Assembly (NCBI RefSeq): GCF_003443675.1
Contig: NZ_CP031963.1
Span: forward strand, 3,619,501 to 3,683,500
Reading direction: 5' to 3'
Source: Aquimarina sp. BL5
GTDB taxonomy: Bacteria > Bacteroidota > Bacteroidia > Flavobacteriales > Flavobacteriaceae
DNA length: 64,000 bases
The notes beneath the pieces are model-generated. The model did no database searches. It was not told the origin of the DNA and saw only the letters and a program-made list of their open reading frames with translations. The translations under genes were made by a program, and so were the position numbers. Below are positions 38,301-49,236 of the stretch, piece after piece; positions within the stretch are counted from its first letter, which is position 1; each line of letters starts with the position of its first letter.

Positions 38301-41300
38301 CTGTATTGTTAACTGTTCCTAATGTTAACCCTATAGGTAATACATCTTCTACTGAAACTCCAGTAGCATCACTTGAACCATCATTGGTAATTGTTAACTC
38401 AAATACTAATGTATCTCCAACATCTGGAGTAGCACTTCCACTCTGTAATCCTTTGCTAATACTTAAATCAGCTTGAGCCGGTGGAATCGTAATGCTATCC
38501 TCATCATCATCAGCAATACCATCACCATTATCATCTACAGTCTCATCCGCTGTTGGATCACTATCTGGATCATACTGATCACTAGCAGTAATCTGCGCAG
38601 CATTTGTATATTCTCCTGCAGCACCCGTTGGTGCTTCAACAGTTGCGGTATAGGTTAGAGTAATGCTTCCATTATTAGCAGGGATACTTAATCCACTCCA
38701 ATTGGCAGTGTTATTTGGAAGATCTGGAGTACCTCCATTATTAACAGCTACCAATGTAAACCCTATTGGTAATACATCTTCTATTGATACACCCGTAGCT
38801 GCATCAGGTCCTGCATTACTAACTACCAAACTAAAGGTAACCGTATCACCTACATTAGGATTGTTATCATCGATACTTTTCGTAATACTTAAATCCGCTG
38901 ATTGTGGAACAACTACTGCCGTATCCTCATCATCATCCGCAATACCATCACCATTATCATCAACTGTGCTATCTGAGGTAGGATCACTATCTGGATCAAA
39001 CTGATCGCTCGCTGTAATCTCTGCTTGATTTAAATACTCGTCAACAGCTCCTGTTGGAGCATCTACAATAGCGTCGAATGTAAGTGTTAAAGGTACAGTA
39101 GTTGTTACTGAAAGACCTGTCCAATCTATTGTGTTACCTGTAACAATACCTCCAGAACTAATACTAGTTATACCACTATATCCTGCTGGCACAATATCTG
39201 CAACAGATACCCCTGTAGCATCACTTGGCCCATCATTAGTAATAGTTAAAGTAAAAGTAACGGTATCTCCCACGTTTGGAGTAGGATCACTTACTACTTT
39301 ATTTATATTTAAATCAGAAGTCTGTGGAGTAACTTCAAAATTATCCTCATCATCCTCATCCTGGTCTCCATCATCATTGTCTGGCGTACTATCGGGATCA
39401 AACTGATCACTCGCTGTTACTTCTGCAACATTATTATATTCTCCTGCAATACCTGTTGGTGCCAATACTTGGACATCATAGGTTAAGGTAATAATATTAC
39501 TACCAGCAGGAAGCGCTGTTGGATCAGGAATGGTAAGAGTTGTCCAATCGATTTGATTGCCAGTAGCAATTCCTCCATTATCAATAGTTCCACCTACAAT
39601 AGCGTATCCATCAGGAACAAGATCCTGTATTTCAACTCCGGTGGCTTCACTAGGTCCATTATTGGTCAATGTAATTTCAAAAGTAATTATATCTCCAACA
39701 TTAGGAGGTAATACTGTCCCTGCGTTTTGAACTCCTTTGGAAATTTCTAAATCTGCCTGAGCTGGAACTACAGTTTCTGTATCTTCATCATCATCCGCAA
39801 TACCATCTCCATTATCATCTACAGTTTCATCAGTAGTAGGATCACTATCTGGATCAAATTGATCACTACCCGTAATCTGAGCTAAATTGGTATATTCTCC
39901 TACTGCGCCTGTTGGAGCATTTACCGTTACCTGATAGGTAAGTGTAATTCCAGTTAATGGAACAGTGGCAATATCCCAATCTATAGTGGTCGATCCTGCA
40001 TTATATACTCCAGCATTATCAATACTACCAGCCACAATACTATAACCTATTGGTAAAACATCCTCGATAGAAACATTGGTAGCTACATCTGGACCTGTAT
40101 TAGTGATTGCTAAACTAAAAGTTAACACATCACCTATATTAACAGGTGCTCCATTGACATCTACAAAACTCTTTACTAACGCTAAATCTGCTGCAGTAGG
40201 AGTGATCACAAAAGTATCTTCATCATCATCCGCAATACCATCACCATTATCATCTACAGTCTCATCAGTATTAGGATCACTATCTGGATCAAATTGATCA
40301 CTAGCAGTAATCTGAGCTACATTTAGATATTCATCAGCAGTAGCAGTCGGTGCATTAACCGTTGCTGTATATGTTAGGGTAATTGAACTATTACTAGGGA
40401 CGAATAAATTTGTCCAATTAGCAGTATTATTAGGAACATCAGCTGTACCTGTATTGTTAACTGTTCCTAATGTTAACCCTATAGGTAATACATCTTCTAT
40501 AGAAACTCCAGTAGCATCACTGCTACCATCATTGGTAATTGTTAACTCAAATACTAATGTATCTCCAACATCTGGAGTAGCACTTCCACTCTGTAATCCT
40601 TTGCTAATACTTAAATCAGCTTGAGCCGGTGGAATCGTAATGCTATCCTCATCATCATCAGCAATACCATCACCATTATCATCTACAGTCTCATCCGCTG
40701 TTGGATCACTATCTGGATCATACTGATCACTAGCAGTAATCTGCGCAGCATTTGTATATTCTCCTGCAGCACCCGTTGGTGCTTCAACAGTTGCGGTATA
40801 GGTTAGAGTAATGCTTCCATTATTAGCAGGGATACTTAATCCACTCCAATTGGCAGTGTTATTCGGAAGATCTGGAGTACCTCCATTATTAACAGTTACC
40901 AAGGAGAACCCTATTGGTAATACATCTTCTATTGATACACCCGTAGCTGCATCAGGTCCAGCATTACTAACTATCAAACTAAAGGTAACAGTATCGCCTA
41001 CATTGGGATTGTTATTATCAATACTTTTCTTAATACTTAAATCGGAAGTTTGAACAGTAACAACTGCTGTGTCCTCATCATCATCAGCAATACCATCGCC
41101 ATTATCATCAACTGTGCTATCTGAGGTAGGATCACTATCAGGATCAAACTGATCGCTAGCCGTAATCTCTGCTTGATTCAAATACTCATCAGCAGCTCCC
41201 GTTGGAGCATCTACGGTAACATCAAAACTTAATACCAGTGGAGTAGCAGTAGTAACTGATAATCCTGTCCAATTTATAGTATTACCTGTTGGAGCTGGTA

Positions 41301-44300
41301 TAATAGCAGGTGAAATATTAGTTATACCACTATATCCTGCTGGTACAATATCTTCTACCCCAACTCCAGTAGCATCATTAGGCCCGTCATTGGTTACGGT
41401 AATAGTAAAAGTCACTACATCACCCACATTAGGAGTAGTATTACTTACTACCTTATTGATATTTAGATCGGATACTTCTGGTATTGGAATACTCGCTGCA
41501 TCTTCATCATCCTCGCTCTGATTACCATCATCATTGTCAGGGGTACTATCTGGATCCAATTGATCACTTGCAGTAATCTCTGCAACATTATTATATTCTC
41601 CAATTGCACCTGTTGGAGCATTGACCAAAGCCGTAATCTGTATACTCTCGGGTGAACCAATAGCTACAGTTCCTACATTCCAAACTCCAGATCCGGGAGC
41701 ATAATTACCTCCACTATTATCACTTTGATATGAATATCCTGTCGGTAATTGATCTTCTACAACAACGTTAGTTGCTGAGTTAGCTCCTCCATTAGTAACA
41801 GTAATCGTGAACACTACAGAATCTCCAACATCAGCTGAAGCCGGCGTTACTGTTTTTCCTAAACTTAAATCTGCTGATATTATGGTTACATTTGCTGTGT
41901 CTTCATCATCATCATCCGGATCAGCATCACCATCCTCATCTACGGTATTATCGGTAGAAGGATCACTATCTGGATCAAAACTGTCACTGGCTATAATCTG
42001 AGCAGAATTTACGTATGGTCCTGAGGAATTTACAATCACATCATACGTTAAATTTAAAGTATCTCCACTAGCAACATCCAATCCTACCCAAGTTATGGAT
42101 AGATTTCCTGCATTATAAATTCCTCCATTACTGACTGTTCCCGGTACCAGAGTATACCCAAGAGGTATCAAATCTTCTACATTAACACCACTGGCATCTG
42201 ATGAATTAGTGAGTGTAGTATTATTATTAAAAATAGAAACCGTAAATGTTACCTGATCGCCAATGTTTACCGAAGAAGGTATAACTGATTTTGTGAGTTC
42301 CAAATCAGATACTGGAGTTATTATAATGGTTACTTGATCCATAGCGGGATCACAGTCACCATTTGTAATTGTCCATTCAAAAACATACGTTCCTACTATA
42401 GTTCCTGTTACATCTGTTTCTGGATCTAATGGATTATCAATATTCGCAGTATTCGGTCCAGAAACTTGTGACCACATTCCTTCTCCTACTGTGGTAGGTG
42501 TGGCATCCAAAGTTACTAAGGAAAGCTCAGGTAATGTTTGATCGGGTCCAGCTTCTGCAACGATAGGATCTGAACGGATTATAATTTCCATAGTATCTAC
42601 ATTGGTACAACCACCGCCAACAACAGTCCAAGTAAAGATATAAGGATCACCTACTGGTGTAGGAGCTAAATCTATGATCAAACTTGCGGGATTATTTGGC
42701 GCCGTGATAGTAGGACCTGCCTGACCTCCCGTCTGTGTCCAGGTTCCTGTGCCACTTGTAATTGGATCGGCATCCATAAACGTCTGAGTGTCATCACACA
42801 AATCCTGATTAGGGCCTGCCTCTGCAGGAGAAGGTGGTGCTCCCGTAAATGTAATCGTAACAGTGTCAGACTGTGGATCACATAAATTAGGAGACACTGG
42901 ATCTGTAAAAGGATCTGTATTAGAATTAGAAACTGTCCAAGTCAATACATACACATCATCAATACCATCATTCCCAACATCGTCAGGAACATTTGACAAA
43001 GTTGTTTCTTGATTATTCGGGCTATCAATAACCACTATTCCACCAGATGGGTCATCACCTGAATTTGCAAATGACCATAACCCGGTTCCACTTGTGGGAG
43101 AAGTAGCAGCCATTTGTACATCTTCCTGACAAGCATTCGGCTGATCTGGTCCAGCCTCAATAGGGTCTGGTGCCTCATAAACTTCTACTCTTACAATATC
43201 TGCTCTATCAACGCAATTATTTATTGAATAATTCCATTCTAAAATATATACCCCCGGCACCGATAATCCGTTTAATGTAGCATTTGGGTTATTAATGTCA
43301 CCGCCTGGAATAGATGCGGTTGCTGCTGGTTGACTCAAAATACTCCAGCTTGCGGTTAATCCTGGATCCCCAGGAGGCGTGCTACCATTTAATACAATTG
43401 AATTGGTATTCGCTTCACAAACAAAACGATCAGGCCCTGCATTAGGATCAGCACTAGGACCATCACTAACTGTGATGGTAACATCGTCAAAATTATTACA
43501 CGTAGCTCCTGCTCCAGTATAATCTGTAGTAAATCTGAATGTGTATGTATTTCCAGGAACAACAGTGGCGTTTGCAGTATTACTATTTGCTGGAGATTGA
43601 GTAATAGTGGAACCATTAGCTGTAATTTCAGTCCACGTACCTGTAGTGACAGTTGTAGCATCTGGGTTAGTGGTTATCGTAGTTGCTTCCAAAAGAACAC
43701 TGGTTACTTGACATAGATTTTGATCATCTCCGGCATCTGCAGGGGCAAATACGTCTACTTGAATTTCATCCGAATCTGTTCTAGGGTCACAAACAGGAGA
43801 ACTACCTATTGTAGTCCATCTAAATATGTAAGTACCAGTTGTTAAATCATTAACAGTAATACTATTGCTACTTGGGTCACTAATAGTAGGGGTATTTGGA
43901 CCTGATAAAACAGTCCATGATCCCGATTCTGTTACTGGATTGTTTAGTGGGTCAGCGGTAATTGTAGTATTGTTATCAGAACAAATAACCTGATCACCAC
44001 CTTGAATAACGGCAGGAGTTACTGGTATTCCGATATCTATAATTACTGTATCCGAAGCAGTAGAGCAACTTCCAAAAGATACGGTCCAAGCGAATTCATA
44101 TGTACCATCCAATAAATCAGAAAATGTAGCTGTGGGGCTATTAATATCGTCAACAGTAAATCCTCCATTACCTGTTACCAGGCTCCAGGTTCCTGTTCCT
44201 AGTGGTGCAGGATCGGTGGCAGCCATCGTAAAAGAAGTGGCACAAAAACTGTCATCAGGTCCTGCGTTTGCTGTGGCGGTATTAGCAACAGTTATCTCAA

Positions 44301-46689
44301 CACTATCGGAAGTAGCAGTACATGATGGAGAAGGAGGAATAGAGGTATATTCTATAGTCCAAGTAAATGTATAAGTTCCATCACCTGGTAACGTTACATC
44401 GGTATCAAACTGATTTTCATCAGCAAAAACTACACCTGTCAATGGAGTTACAGTCCATGTCCCCGTCTCATCTGCAGGATCTTCTGGATTACCGGCGAGT
44501 GTGATATTCGTTATGCCTGAACCTAAACAAGTGTCAGTTCCTGCATCTGCTATAGTGGGTGACTCGTCTGCAGTTGTTGTAATCGTGACAGTATCTGTTG
44601 CGGCAGGACCACAAAAAGTAAAATCATTGATTAAAGACCAGGTAAGTACATAAGCTGTAGATGGGTTGATAAACCCCGTTGCTATGGTATTAGGATCATT
44701 TGGATCTTCAAAAACAATACCATCAGGTGATGACCAAGTACCCGTTTGACTATCAGTTGGAGGATCTGCGGCCAAGGTTACAGGGGCATTAAAACATACT
44801 GTTTGATCTGCTCCCGCTTCTACGGGATTGTTATCCAAAGGAGAAACAAATACCGTAGTATCCGAAAAAGAAGGCGGTGTACAATCAGGACCAGCCGAAA
44901 CAGAATATCTAAAAACATACTCCCCAGGAATAAGATTAGATATTCCGGTAGTTTGTGCATAAATATCAGCAATCGTTGCTGTATTTGGCCCTGATATTTG
45001 AGACCAAATAGATTGCCCTGTAGTAATCGCATTACCGGCCAAATTACCTCCAGTTTGTCCACAAATAAAAGTTTGATCGGACCCAGCATTTGCAGTCGTA
45101 GGTATGAGAGAAACAGAAATGGTAACTAAATCAGTAGCTTCGTCACAACTTTGCAAAGAACTTCCTGTTCGCAATCTTTTAAACTCTATCGTATACGTCC
45201 CTTCAACATCCAAATCATTTATAGTAGTTGGACTGTTACCAGCAGGAAGAATTGCGCCATAAGTAATGGAAGGATTGGTAGGACCACTTAAGATCCTATA
45301 TTCAGTACGAGTACCACTTGAGAAGTTAAATGGAATAGAAAAAGAGGTTTGACCACATGCACCTACAACATCATCTAAGCCATCTTCGTCTGTATTGGGG
45401 TCTGCAGGAGGATCAGGAGGAAAAGTATTTATCCTTATAGGGTTGGTATTATATCTTACCCTTACTATATCTGATGAATCACAACCTGTAACATTATTGA
45501 TAATTCTGTATCTAAATTGATATGAATTTGGAGATGTTAATCCGGTAACTTGAGTTGTACTATTATTAGGACTCACTATGGTTACGGGCGGGTTTGTATC
45601 TATTTGTTCCCATATAACCGTTTCGTTTGTAAAATTTGGTGTTGACCCAACCAGGGTAGTTTCAGTAATATTGGGATCACAAAATCGCTGATTATCATCT
45701 TGAATAGAGGCAGTAGTCACATCTTGAGTTGCTGGATCCACTGTGATAGTGACGGTATCGCTTCCCGAAACGCAAGGTCCCATTACATCCCATCTGAATA
45801 CATAGGTACCTTCTATTAATTCACTAACATCTGTAGTGTTATTATTAGGATTATCAATGTTTGGTGCAGCAGGACCGCTAACAAATGTCCAGGTTCCTAC
45901 TTGACCATTAATATTATTTCCTGCAAAAGAACCATTAAGATTTGTAGATTGACTAACAGTGTAACAGCTATCCAAATTTTGGTCGGATCCTGCATCGACC
46001 AGATTCTCTCCCCCAAAATTAGTGACTGTTAACTCGGCAAAGGACTCGCAAAAAATTCCAGAACCGGGATCGGTAGGTCCTGTAATAGTCCATCGTAATG
46101 TAGTTACTCCCGCGCTTCCCTCTGGAAGAGTAATGGGTGTGCTGGCAGAACTGGGAACAGAAATAGATACTCCCGCGTTATTACTGCCGACGATGGACCA
46201 AATACCCGTTTCACCAGAATTTGTGGGTGAATTACCGTTAACGATCAATGAGCCTGAACTATCAGGACATGATGCAATATCAGGACCAGCAGTAGCCTCG
46301 GTTATAGGTAAAACTGTGATCGACACATCCTGAAAAGGTGTATCTCCATTAAAACATTCTGCAGCATATCTAAATTCATATGTATTGCCCCCTAAAAAAC
46401 CTGTAATTATTGGATCATCAATGTTAGGATCACTTATAATAACCGATGGTCCTGAGATTTGTGTCCAAGTGGGACCAGAAGCATACGTGTCAGGACTATT
46501 ACCATCCAATTGCATCACATCATTGACACATATAGTTTGGTTTATTCCGGCATTTATTGTACAACTCTGGGCATTTGTAGTTGTAATTGATAAAAAGCCT
46601 ATTAGAATAAATAATAATACTTTGATGATGTGTTTATTACCATAAAAAAATAATGAGTATACCTTGAAACACAAGTAGTTTTTAATCAT
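29380..46689 (-). CDS. Giant T9SS-exported adhesin, PKD/Ig-like and about 30 DUF11 modules, gliding-type C-terminus
   Basis: 5769 residues. Signal peptide ending TTTNAQS. Residues about 45-1450 are roughly fifteen PKD/Ig-like modules with recurrent AGPDQT and WTVLSGPN motifs. Residues about 1460-5680 are about 30 DUF11 modules, each opening with ADLSxxK and NVGDxVTF and closing with an acidic linker such as [19 protein letters not shown]. The end (about 5685-5769) is a gliding-motility-associated type B sorting domain ([39 protein letters not shown]). Such proteins act as long surface adhesins, as SprB does in gliding. It heads an operon with PorP/SprF and OmpA. Near-identical internal DNA repeats mean the assembled length should be treated with caution. 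Confidence 0.92.
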   Translation of the reverse strand: MIKNYLCFKVYSLFFYGNKHIIKVLLFILIGFLSITTTNAQSCTINAGINQTICVNDVMQLDGNSPDTYASGPTWTQISGPSVIISDPNIDDPIITGFLGGNTYEFRYAAECFNGDTPFQDVSITVLPITEATAGPDIASCPDSSGSLIVNGNSPTNSGETGIWSIVGSNNAGVSISVPSSASTPITLPEGSAGVTTLRWTITGPTDPGSGIFCESFAELTVTNFGGENLVDAGSDQNLDSCYTVSQSTNLNGSFAGNNINGQVGTWTFVSGPAAPNIDNPNNNTTDVSELIEGTYVFRWDVMGPCVSGSDTVTITVDPATQDVTTASIQDDNQRFCDPNITETTLVGSTPNFTNETVIWEQIDTNPPVTIVSPNNSTTQVTGLTSPNSYQFRYRIINNVTGCDSSDIVRVRYNTNPIRINTFPPDPPADPNTDEDGLDDVVGACGQTSFSIPFNFSSGTRTEYRILSGPTNPSITYGAILPAGNSPTTINDLDVEGTYTIEFKRLRTGSSLQSCDEATDLVTISVSLIPTTANAGSDQTFICGQTGGNLAGNAITTGQSIWSQISGPNTATIADIYAQTTGISNLIPGEYVFRYSVSAGPDCTPPSFSDTTVFVSPLDNNPVEAGADQTVCFNAPVTLAADPPTDSQTGTWSSPDGIVFEDPNDPNTIATGFINPSTAYVLTWSLINDFTFCGPAATDTVTITTTADESPTIADAGTDTCLGSGITNITLAGNPEDPADETGTWTVTPLTGVVFADENQFDTDVTLPGDGTYTFTWTIEYTSIPPSPSCTATSDSVEITVANTATANAGPDDSFCATSFTMAATDPAPLGTGTWSLVTGNGGFTVDDINSPTATFSDLLDGTYEFAWTVSFGSCSTASDTVIIDIGIPVTPAVIQGGDQVICSDNNTTITADPLNNPVTESGSWTVLSGPNTPTISDPSSNSITVNDLTTGTYIFRWTTIGSSPVCDPRTDSDEIQVDVFAPADAGDDQNLCQVTSVLLEATTITTNPDATTVTTGTWTEITANGSTITQSPANSNTANATVVPGNTYTFRFTTDYTGAGATCNNFDDVTITVSDGPSADPNAGPDRFVCEANTNSIVLNGSTPPGDPGLTASWSILSQPAATASIPGGDINNPNATLNGLSVPGVYILEWNYSINNCVDRADIVRVEVYEAPDPIEAGPDQPNACQEDVQMAATSPTSGTGLWSFANSGDDPSGGIVVIDSPNNQETTLSNVPDDVGNDGIDDVYVLTWTVSNSNTDPFTDPVSPNLCDPQSDTVTITFTGAPPSPAEAGPNQDLCDDTQTFMDADPITSGTGTWTQTGGQAGPTITAPNNPASLIIDLAPTPVGDPYIFTWTVVGGGCTNVDTMEIIIRSDPIVAEAGPDQTLPELSLVTLDATPTTVGEGMWSQVSGPNTANIDNPLDPETDVTGTIVGTYVFEWTITNGDCDPAMDQVTIIITPVSDLELTKSVIPSSVNIGDQVTFTVSIFNNNTTLTNSSDASGVNVEDLIPLGYTLVPGTVSNGGIYNAGNLSITWVGLDVASGDTLNLTYDVIVNSSGPYVNSAQIIASDSFDPDSDPSTDNTVDEDGDADPDDDDEDTANVTIISADLSLGKTVTPASADVGDSVVFTITVTNGGANSATNVVVEDQLPTGYSYQSDNSGGNYAPGSGVWNVGTVAIGSPESIQITALVNAPTGAIGEYNNVAEITASDQLDPDSTPDNDDGNQSEDDEDAASIPIPEVSDLNINKVVSNTTPNVGDVVTFTITVTNDGPNDATGVGVEDIVPAGYSGITNISPAIIPAPTGNTINWTGLSVTTATPLVLSFDVTVDAPTGAADEYLNQAEITASDQFDPDSDPTSDSTVDDNGDGIADDDEDTAVVTVQTSDLSIKKSIDNNNPNVGDTVTFSLIVSNAGPDAATGVSIEDVLPIGFSLVTVNNGGTPDLPNNTANWSGLSIPANNGSITLTYTATVEAPTGAAGEYTNAAQITASDQYDPDSDPTADETVDDNGDGIADDDEDSITIPPAQADLSISKGLQSGSATPDVGDTLVFELTITNDGSSDATGVSIEDVLPIGLTLGTVNNTGTADVPNNTANWTNLFVPSNSSITLTYTATVNAPTATADEYLNVAQITASDQFDPDSDPNTDETVDDNGDGIADDDEDTFVITPTAADLALVKSFVDVNGAPVNIGDVLTFSLAITNTGPDVATNVSIEDVLPIGYSIVAGSIDNAGVYNAGSTTIDWDIATVPLTGITLTYQVTVNAPTGAVGEYTNLAQITGSDQFDPDSDPTTDETVDDNGDGIADDDEDTETVVPAQADLEISKGVQNAGTVLPPNVGDIITFEITLTNNGPSEATGVEIQDLVPDGYAIVGGTIDNGGIATGNQIDWTTLTIPDPTALPAGSNIITLTYDVQVLAPTGIAGEYNNVAEVTASDQFDPDSTPDNDDGDQDEDDEDNFEVTPQTSDLNINKVVSDPTPNVGDTVTFTLTITNDGPSDATGVSVADIVPAGYSGITSISSGGIVTGNTIDWTGLSVTTTVPLTLTFDAIVDAPTGAVDEYLNQAEITASDQFDPDSDPTSDSTVDDNGDGIADDDEDTAVVVPQSADLSITKSIDDNNPNVGDTVTFSLVVSNAGPDAATGVSIEDVLPIGFTLVAVNNGGTPDLPNNTANWSGLSIPANNGSITLTYTATVEAPTGAAGEYTNAAQITASDQYDPDSDPTADETVDDNGDGIADDDEDSITIPPAQADLSISKGLQSGSATPDVGDTLVFELTITNDGSSDATGVSVEDVLPIGLTLGTVNNTGTADVPNNTANWTNLFVPSNSSITLTYTATVNAPTAAADEYLNLAQITGSDQFDPDSDPNTDETGDDNGDGIADDDEDTFVITPTAADLALVKSFVDVNGAPVNIGDVLTFSLAITNAGPDVATNVSIEDVLPIGYSIVAGSIDNAGVYNAGSTTIDWDIATVPLTGITLTYQVTVNAPTGAAGEYTNLAQITGSDQFDPDSDPTTDETVDDNGDGIADDDEDTETVVPAQADLEISKGVQNAGTVLPPNVGDIITFEITLTNNGPSEATGVEIQDLVPDGYAIVGGTIDNGGIATGNQIDWTTLTIPDPTALPAGSNIITLTYDVQVLAPTGIAGEYNNVAEVTASDQFDPDSTPDNDDGDQDEDDEDNFEVTPQTSDLSINKVVSNPTPNVGDTVTFTLTITNDGPSDATGVSIADIVPGGYSGITSISSGGIVTGNTIDWTGLSVTTTVPLTLTFDAIVDAPTGAVDEYLNQAEITASDQFDPDSDPSSDSTVDDNGDGIADDDEDTAVVVPQSADLSITKSIDDNNPNVGDTVTFSLVVSNAGPDAATGVSIEDVLPIGFTLVTVNNGGTPDLPNNTANWSGLSIPANNGSITLTYTATVEAPTGAAGEYTNAAQITASDQYDPDSDPTADETVDDNGDGIADDDEDSITIPPAQADLSISKGLQSGSATPDVGDTLVFELTITNDGSSDATGVSVEDVLPIGLTLGTVNNTGTADVPNNTANWTNLFVPSNSSITLTYTATVNAPTAAADEYLNLAQITGSDQFDPDSDPNTDETGDDNGDGIADDDEDTFVITPTAADLALVKSFVDVNGAPVNIGDVLTFSLAITNTGPDVATNVSIEDVLPIGYSIVAGSIDNAGVYNAGSTTIDWDIATVPLTGITLTYQVTVNAPTGAVGEYTNLAQITGSDQFDPDSDPTTDETVDDNGDGIADDDEDTETVVPAQADLEISKGVQNAGTVLPPNVGDIITFEITLTNNGPSEATGVEIQDLVPDGYAIVGGTIDNGGIATGNQIDWTTLTIPDPTALPAGSNIITLTYDVQVLAPTGIAGEYNNVAEVTASDQFDPDSTPDNDDGDQDEDDEDNFEVTPQTSDLNINKVVSDPTPNVGDTVTFTLTITNDGPSDATGVSVADIVPAGYSGITSISSGGIVTGNTIDWTGLSVTTTVPLTLTFDAIVDAPTGAVDEYLNQAEITASDQFDPDSDPTSDSTVDDNGDGIADDDEDTAVVVPQSADLSITKSIDDNNPNVGDTVTFSLVVSNAGPDAATGVSIEDVLPIGFTLVAVNNGGTPDLPNNTANWSGLSIPANNGSITLTYTATVEAPTGAAGEYTNAAQITASDQYDPDSDPTADETVDDNGDGIADDDEDSITIPPAQADLSISKGLQSGSATPDVGDTLVFELTITNDGSSDATGVSVEDVLPIGLTLGTVNNTGTADVPNNTANWTNLFVPSNSSITLTYTATVNAPTAAADEYLNLAQITGSDQFDPDSDPNTDETGDDNGDGIADDDEDTFVITPTAADLALVKSFVDVNGAPVNIGDVLTFSLAITNAGPDVATNVSIEDVLPIGYSIVAGSIDNAGVYNAGSTTIDWDIATVPLTGITLTYQVTVNAPTGAAGEYTNLAQITGSDQFDPDSDPTTDETVDDNGDGIADDDEDTETVVPAQADLEISKGVQNAGTVLPPNVGDIITFEITLTNNGPSEATGVEIQDLVPDGYAIVGGTIDNGGIATGNQIDWTTLTIPDPTALPAGSNIITLTYDVQVLAPTGIAGEYNNVAEVTASDQFDPDSTPDNDDGDQDEDDEDNFEVTPQTSDLSINKVVSDPTPNVGDTVTFTLTITNDGPSDATGVSIADIVPGGYSGITSISSGGIVTGNTIDWTGLSVTTTVPLTLTFDAIVDAPTGAVDEYLNQAEITASDQFDPDSDPTSDSTVDDNGDGIADDDEDTAVVVPQSADLSITKSIDDNNPNVGDTVTFSLVVSNAGPDAATGVSIEDVLPIGFTLVAVNNGGTPDLPNNTANWSGLSIPANNGSITLTYTATVEAPTGAAGEYTNAAQITASDQYDPDSDPTADETVDDNGDGIADDDEDSITIPPAQADLSLTKVVVDGDTTPLIGSEITFQIRVFNDGPQDATGVEVTDLLPSGYDFILFSSTVGDYDENTGVWTVGNIASGTSETLLIDVLVNATGDYLNITEVTASDVFDMDSVPNNDDGDQDEDDEDNAIVTPVESIADLSLTKVVVDGDTTPLIGSEITFQITVTNDGPQDATGIEVTDLLPSGYDFVLFSSTVGGYDQNTGIWTVGNIASGTSETLLIDVLINAAGDYLNIAEVTASDVLDIDSSPDNDDGDQSEDDEDSEIVTPVESIADLSLIKTVVDGDTMPLIGTEITFQITVSNDGPQDASGVEILDLLPSGFDFVLFSSSTGSYDENTGIWNVGNIASGTSETLLIDVLVNATGDYLNVAEVSASDITDPDSGPGNDDGDQSEDDEDNQLVTPVDAIADLSLEKTVVDNDITPNVGDEITFQITVTNDGPDVATNVEVVDQLPPGFDFILFSATSGTYDEVTGVWNVGTVPNGSTQTLFIDVLVNTPSGAPDEYINEAEITASDQLDPNSVPGNDDITENDQDNIQVFVEQADLSLSKSVSNVNANVGEVVTFTIQIDNIGPDTATGVGAQDILPIGYSNISNISSGGLLTDNTIDWTGLTVTTAGLTLTYEATVNMPTLEDGEYINIAQITASDQFDPNSDPNNDDGDQSEDDEDNAFIETPVADIQVIKTVSNANPAIGDIITFTITANNLGSLDATTVEILDQLPTGYRFESFTTTSGVYSEVSGIWNVPLVPGNDSETLEIVVEVLDIEDYLNIASLVSLDQIDGNSNNDEDQVTIDTICLTVFNEFSPNNDGVNEQFYIDCIDRYPNNKLTIYNRWGNIVYQKDGYDNTFDGTSNGRAVLYTEDKLPVGTYYYILDLGDGNEPKAGWLYINR
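32020..41480 (-). repeat. 2148-bp tandem repeat array (about 4.4 copies) with 4296-bp higher-order period
   Basis: The same sequence recurs at 32029, 34177, 36325, 38473 and 40621, exactly 2148 bp apart, each copy covering five DUF11 modules (716 codons). Diagnostic differences alternate: on the plus strand tatcctccaggc occurs near 32735 and 37032 but tatcctgctggc near 34883 and 39180; ctgcattagt near 33650 and 37946 but ctgtattagt near 35798 and 40096. This A-B-A-B pattern shows that a 4296-bp dimer was duplicated. The copy nearest 41 kb and the flanking modules are more diverged. The boundaries are approximate. Confidence 0.9.
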
Positions 46690-47084
46690 GCCGAAATAGT
46701 TAGTTAGTGTAATGAATCCGAAAACTCAGTATAAATATTGTTCTATTTTAATTTGCACAAAGTGATCATTGATAAAAAAATATCTTAAAAATCGTTAATG
46801 TGTATGTTTTTTCGACCAAATGCTCAATAAAAAGTTCAATAATTCGTTAGTGAAGATAAAAACAATTCATAAATATATTTGGGAATTTTCCCTCAATATA
46901 TAAAGGGTAAAACCTTTGTTTTTGAAAATAAATACTTTTAAAAAATTGATTAACAAATTATTAACACATCGTATTTTGTCGAAAAAAATCATATTTTATC
47001 GATATATCAAGAAAATAATCCTCAAAATTTCGCACTTTCATTGATATCTAATATAAATTAATCCTCATTTTAAAAAATGAAGTC
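46690..47084. other. 395-nt intergenic region between divergent adhesin and receiver genes
   Basis: Very AT-rich, with no gene seen. It must hold the promoters of both the adhesin operon (minus) and the receiver gene (plus), but no exact TAnnTTTG with a spaced TTG was found for either. Repeated ATATTTTATCGATATATC-like AT tracts occur near 46985-47010. Confidence 0.4.
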
Positions 47085-47486
47085 ATGTCTAGGATTAATC
47101 ATACCATACTTATTGATGACAATAAAACCACTAACTTCCTGAATAAGTACTTAATGCTAAAATCAAAACGTTTTAGACGCATAGAGGAATTTATAAATGG
47201 GCATAAAGTACTTGAGCGATTTGAAAAGGATCAATCTTTTGAACCAGATATCATTTTTTTAGATATAGATATGGCAGATATAAATGGATGGGAGTTTCTC
47301 GAGAGATTTGAAAAATTATATTCAAAAAAAGTAAAAACAAAAATTTTCATCCTTTCTTCTATAGTTAATACTGAATATTCTAAAGTACTCAATGCTAAAC
47401 ATTTTACTCCAGAATACTTAATTAAACCCTTAAACTTGAAACTTATTAACTCTTTGTATCATAAGTATTTTGTAATTGAAGGTTAG
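47085..47486 (+). CDS. Single-domain response-regulator receiver protein
   Basis: 133 residues, a stand-alone CheY-like receiver. The acidic pair Asp11/Asp12 (LIDDN), phosphoacceptor Asp60 (FLDIDMADINGWEF), Ser91/Ser92 (ILSSI) and Lys114-Pro115 (LIKPL) are all present. There is no output domain and no kinase nearby. It is divergent from the giant adhesin operon, 395 nt away. Such small receivers in Bacteroidetes relay phosphate or act by protein contact. A link to adhesion or gliding is suggested only by position. Confidence 0.9.
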   Translation: MSRINHTILIDDNKTTNFLNKYLMLKSKRFRRIEEFINGHKVLERFEKDQSFEPDIIFLDIDMADINGWEFLERFEKLYSKKVKTKIFILSSIVNTEYSKVLNAKHFTPEYLIKPLNLKLINSLYHKYFVIEG

Positions 47487-47542
47487 GTTTTTATAAGTAA
47501 ATCAGATAAGTGAACACAAAATTTGATATTTTTCGTGCAAAT

Positions 47543-47573
47543 CAAAAAAGTTATAATGAACTATAATTATAAC
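47543..47573 (-). terminator. Terminator of tRNA-Ala
   Basis: On the minus strand GTTATAAT (47573-47566) pairs with ATTATAAC (47557-47550) and is followed by six T's. It lies 15 nt after the tRNA 3' end. Confidence 0.7.
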
Positions 47574-47587
47574 TATTTGATTTTCAG

Positions 47588-47661
47588 TGGAGAAGATGGG
47601 ACTCGAACCCACGACCTCTTGACTGCCAGTCAAGCGCTCTAGCCAGCTGAGCTACATCCCC
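47588..47661 (-). tRNA. tRNA-Ala(GGC)
   Basis: Folds as a full tRNA on the minus strand: acceptor GGGGATG with CTTCTCC including the alanine identity pair G3:U70, a D arm with AGCTCAGCTGGCTAGAGC, an anticodon stem CTTGA/TCAAG with loop CTGGCAG (anticodon GGC), and a T arm GTGGG-TTCGAGT-CCCAT, with discriminator A. CCA is not encoded. One U-U mismatch occurs at the sixth acceptor pair. Its 3' half is duplicated at 26106 and 7435. Confidence 0.95.
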
Positions 47662-47731
47662 ATTTTTTTGCGGTGCTGTAGCGAAGCGCCTGTCCGCCGC
47701 AGCGCAGCGCAGGAGGAAGCTACATCCCCAT
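47650..47731. repeat. Direct repeat of the tRNA 5' end around a GC-rich insert
   Basis: AGCTACATCCCCAT occurs at 47650-47663 (tRNA 5' end) and again at 47718-47731. The 54 nt between are strikingly GC-rich (TGTCCGCCGCAGCGCAGCGC) in an AT-rich region. It lies just upstream of the tRNA start and so in or near its promoter. Confidence 0.75.
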
Positions 47732-47740
47732 AATTATTAA

Positions 47741-48547
47741 TTAATCACGTAAAGCACCCTTAAGAATTAATAAAGGAATTCTACTTTCAAAATCTTTTTT
47801 CAATATTACATTCTCTTCCCATAGCTTGGCGAAAAAGCCTCTTCTACGTCTAAAAACGGATAATAGATCAGGATTATTTTCATTAAGATGCTCTAAAACT
47901 CCTTGGAATAAAGTTGCGTTTTCAGAAGATTTATAGGATGTTATAATTTCTGCTAAATCTTTTTGGAACTCTACATCTTCTGGCAAAAATTCTTTTGTCT
48001 TTACCTGAAGTAACTTTACATCTGAATTAAAAGTATTTAAGATTTCTTTTATAGGATTCAGCGAATTTTGTTTTTTAATAACCCCAGATTTAATAGCCAT
48101 TAAAACTTTGGATATTGGTTGAAAAATATAATTTTCTGGAATTACTAGTACTGGTATTTCTGTCTTTTTTACCAAACTCCCAGAGGTTTGACCAAGAAAA
48201 TAAGGGTTTTTGATATCATTACTTTCTGCACCAAGAACAATTAAATCAATAGAGTGTTGTAGGTTGAATTCCGGGATAGCCTCTAATAAATCACCTTCTA
48301 ATGGTAACGCAATTAGATCTACACCTTTTTTATCAACTTGAGCGAATTTTTCTTCAATTGTAGTAACCGAAATATTTTTTAGAGTTTCGTTAACCGAAGG
48401 AAGACTGCCTGATCTGGGTAATTCTTTAAAAATTTGAACAGCATATACTGTTCCTCCTATTTCTTTTGCGAAATCAATAGTGTATTGAAGTCGAGCTATA
48501 CTAACCGAATTTTCTGATAGACCTAAAGGAACAAGAATATTTTTCAT
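47741..48547 (-). CDS. Tandem-domain universal stress protein (UspA family)
   Basis: 268 residues. Two UspA-like halves: the first (1-140) begins MKNILVPLGLSENSV and ends LVKKTEIPVLVIPENY, the second (about 145-268) is shorter and more diverged (ISKVLMAIKSGV to SRIPLLILKGA). The first half keeps the usual hydrophobic core and a loose nucleotide-binding loop (GAESNDIKNPYFLGQTSGS). Proteins of this family respond to stress and bind ATP or act as dimers in the cytoplasm. It has its own consensus promoter and is monocistronic. Confidence 0.88.
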   Translation of the reverse strand: MKNILVPLGLSENSVSIARLQYTIDFAKEIGGTVYAVQIFKELPRSGSLPSVNETLKNISVTTIEEKFAQVDKKGVDLIALPLEGDLLEAIPEFNLQHSIDLIVLGAESNDIKNPYFLGQTSGSLVKKTEIPVLVIPENYIFQPISKVLMAIKSGVIKKQNSLNPIKEILNTFNSDVKLLQVKTKEFLPEDVEFQKDLAEIITSYKSSENATLFQGVLEHLNENNPDLLSVFRRRRGFFAKLWEENVILKKDFESRIPLLILKGALRD

Positions 48548-48575
48548 TACTAAGCTTGATTTGTGTTTAAGGATG

Positions 48576-48604
48576 CAAAATTACAATTTTTGATCAGTAA
48601 ACAA
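48576..48604 (-). promoter_or_regulatory. Promoter of the universal stress gene
   Basis: On the minus strand TTG (48604-48602), an 18-nt spacer and TAATTTTG (48583-48576), an exact Bacteroidetes -33/-7 pair, 28 nt upstream of the start codon. Confidence 0.75.
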
Positions 48605-48691
48605 GGCTTTTTAGAAGTTCATAATGGCATAAATAACCTTCGTTTTCTTAAAGTTTATATAAAATAATGTTCGGGCATACTTCAGATATCA

Positions 48692-48719
48692 TTGTACAAA
48701 GGAATAGTTTGTATTTTTG
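48692..48719 (+). promoter_or_regulatory. Promoter of the GNAT-MATE operon
   Basis: TTG at 48692-48694, a 17-nt spacer, and TATTTTTG at 48712-48719, an exact Bacteroidetes -33/-7 pair, 16 nt before the ATG. Confidence 0.75.
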
Positions 48720-48735
48720 GAGTTTGTAAAAAAGT

Positions 48736-49236
48736 ATGATTCGTAAAGCAGTACCTTCTAATCTAGATACTATTCATAAATTAACGCAAGCTTGTGCTAA
48801 GGCTATGATTGCTAGAGAAATTTATCAATGGAATGAACATTATCCTACCCGATCTCGTTTTGAGAAAGATATAGAACTACAAGAATTATATGTTTTAGAA
48901 GAAAATAATATCATTATGGGTATTATCGTAGTTACAGAACTTATGGATGAAGAATATATTCCGATTGAATGGCTTACCAAGAATCAAAACAATTTATATA
49001 TACATCGATTAGCAATACATCCGGATTATTGGGGTAAGGGATATGCACAACGATTAATGAGTTGGGCAGAAACGTTTGCAGAAAAGAAAGGTTACGAATC
49101 TATTCGTCTAGATACCTTTAGCCAAAACAAAAGAAACCAAAAGTTTTATGAAACCAGAGGATATAAAAGATTAGGAGATATTTTTTTTCCAAAACAAAGT
49201 GAACATCCTTTTTATTGTTATGAATTGGTATTGTGA
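48736..49236 (+). CDS. GNAT-family N-acetyltransferase
   Basis: 166 residues covering one GNAT domain. The acetyl-CoA binding motif A is visible as LAIHPDYWGKGYAQRLMSW (Q/R-x-x-G-x-G/A variant GKGYAQ), followed by the motif B region (RLDTFSQNKRNQKFYETRGYKRLG). The substrate is unknown; the family acetylates small molecules, antibiotics or protein N-termini. It overlaps the next gene by 4 nt (GTGA), so translation of the MATE transporter is probably coupled to it. Confidence 0.9.
   Translation: MIRKAVPSNLDTIHKLTQACAKAMIAREIYQWNEHYPTRSRFEKDIELQELYVLEENNIIMGIIVVTELMDEEYIPIEWLTKNQNNLYIHRLAIHPDYWGKGYAQRLMSWAETFAEKKGYESIRLDTFSQNKRNQKFYETRGYKRLGDIFFPKQSEHPFYCYELVL

Noticed and set aside
32029..41053. 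Series of identical plus-strand frames of 61-113 residues repeated every 2148 bp
   Set aside because: They are antisense shadows of the DUF11 repeats of the adhesin gene; Ser-rich or Ile-rich composition mirrors the acidic linkers.
30000..42000. CRISPR-like regularly spaced repeats
   Set aside because: The regular repeats are in-frame coding DUF11 linkers with a period of hundreds of bases, not short repeats with unique spacers; no cas gene is near.
47588..47661. Integrase gene next to the tRNA-Ala
   Set aside because: No tyrosine or serine integrase, excisionase or relaxase-like protein is present anywhere in the window; the island idea rests on direct repeats only.
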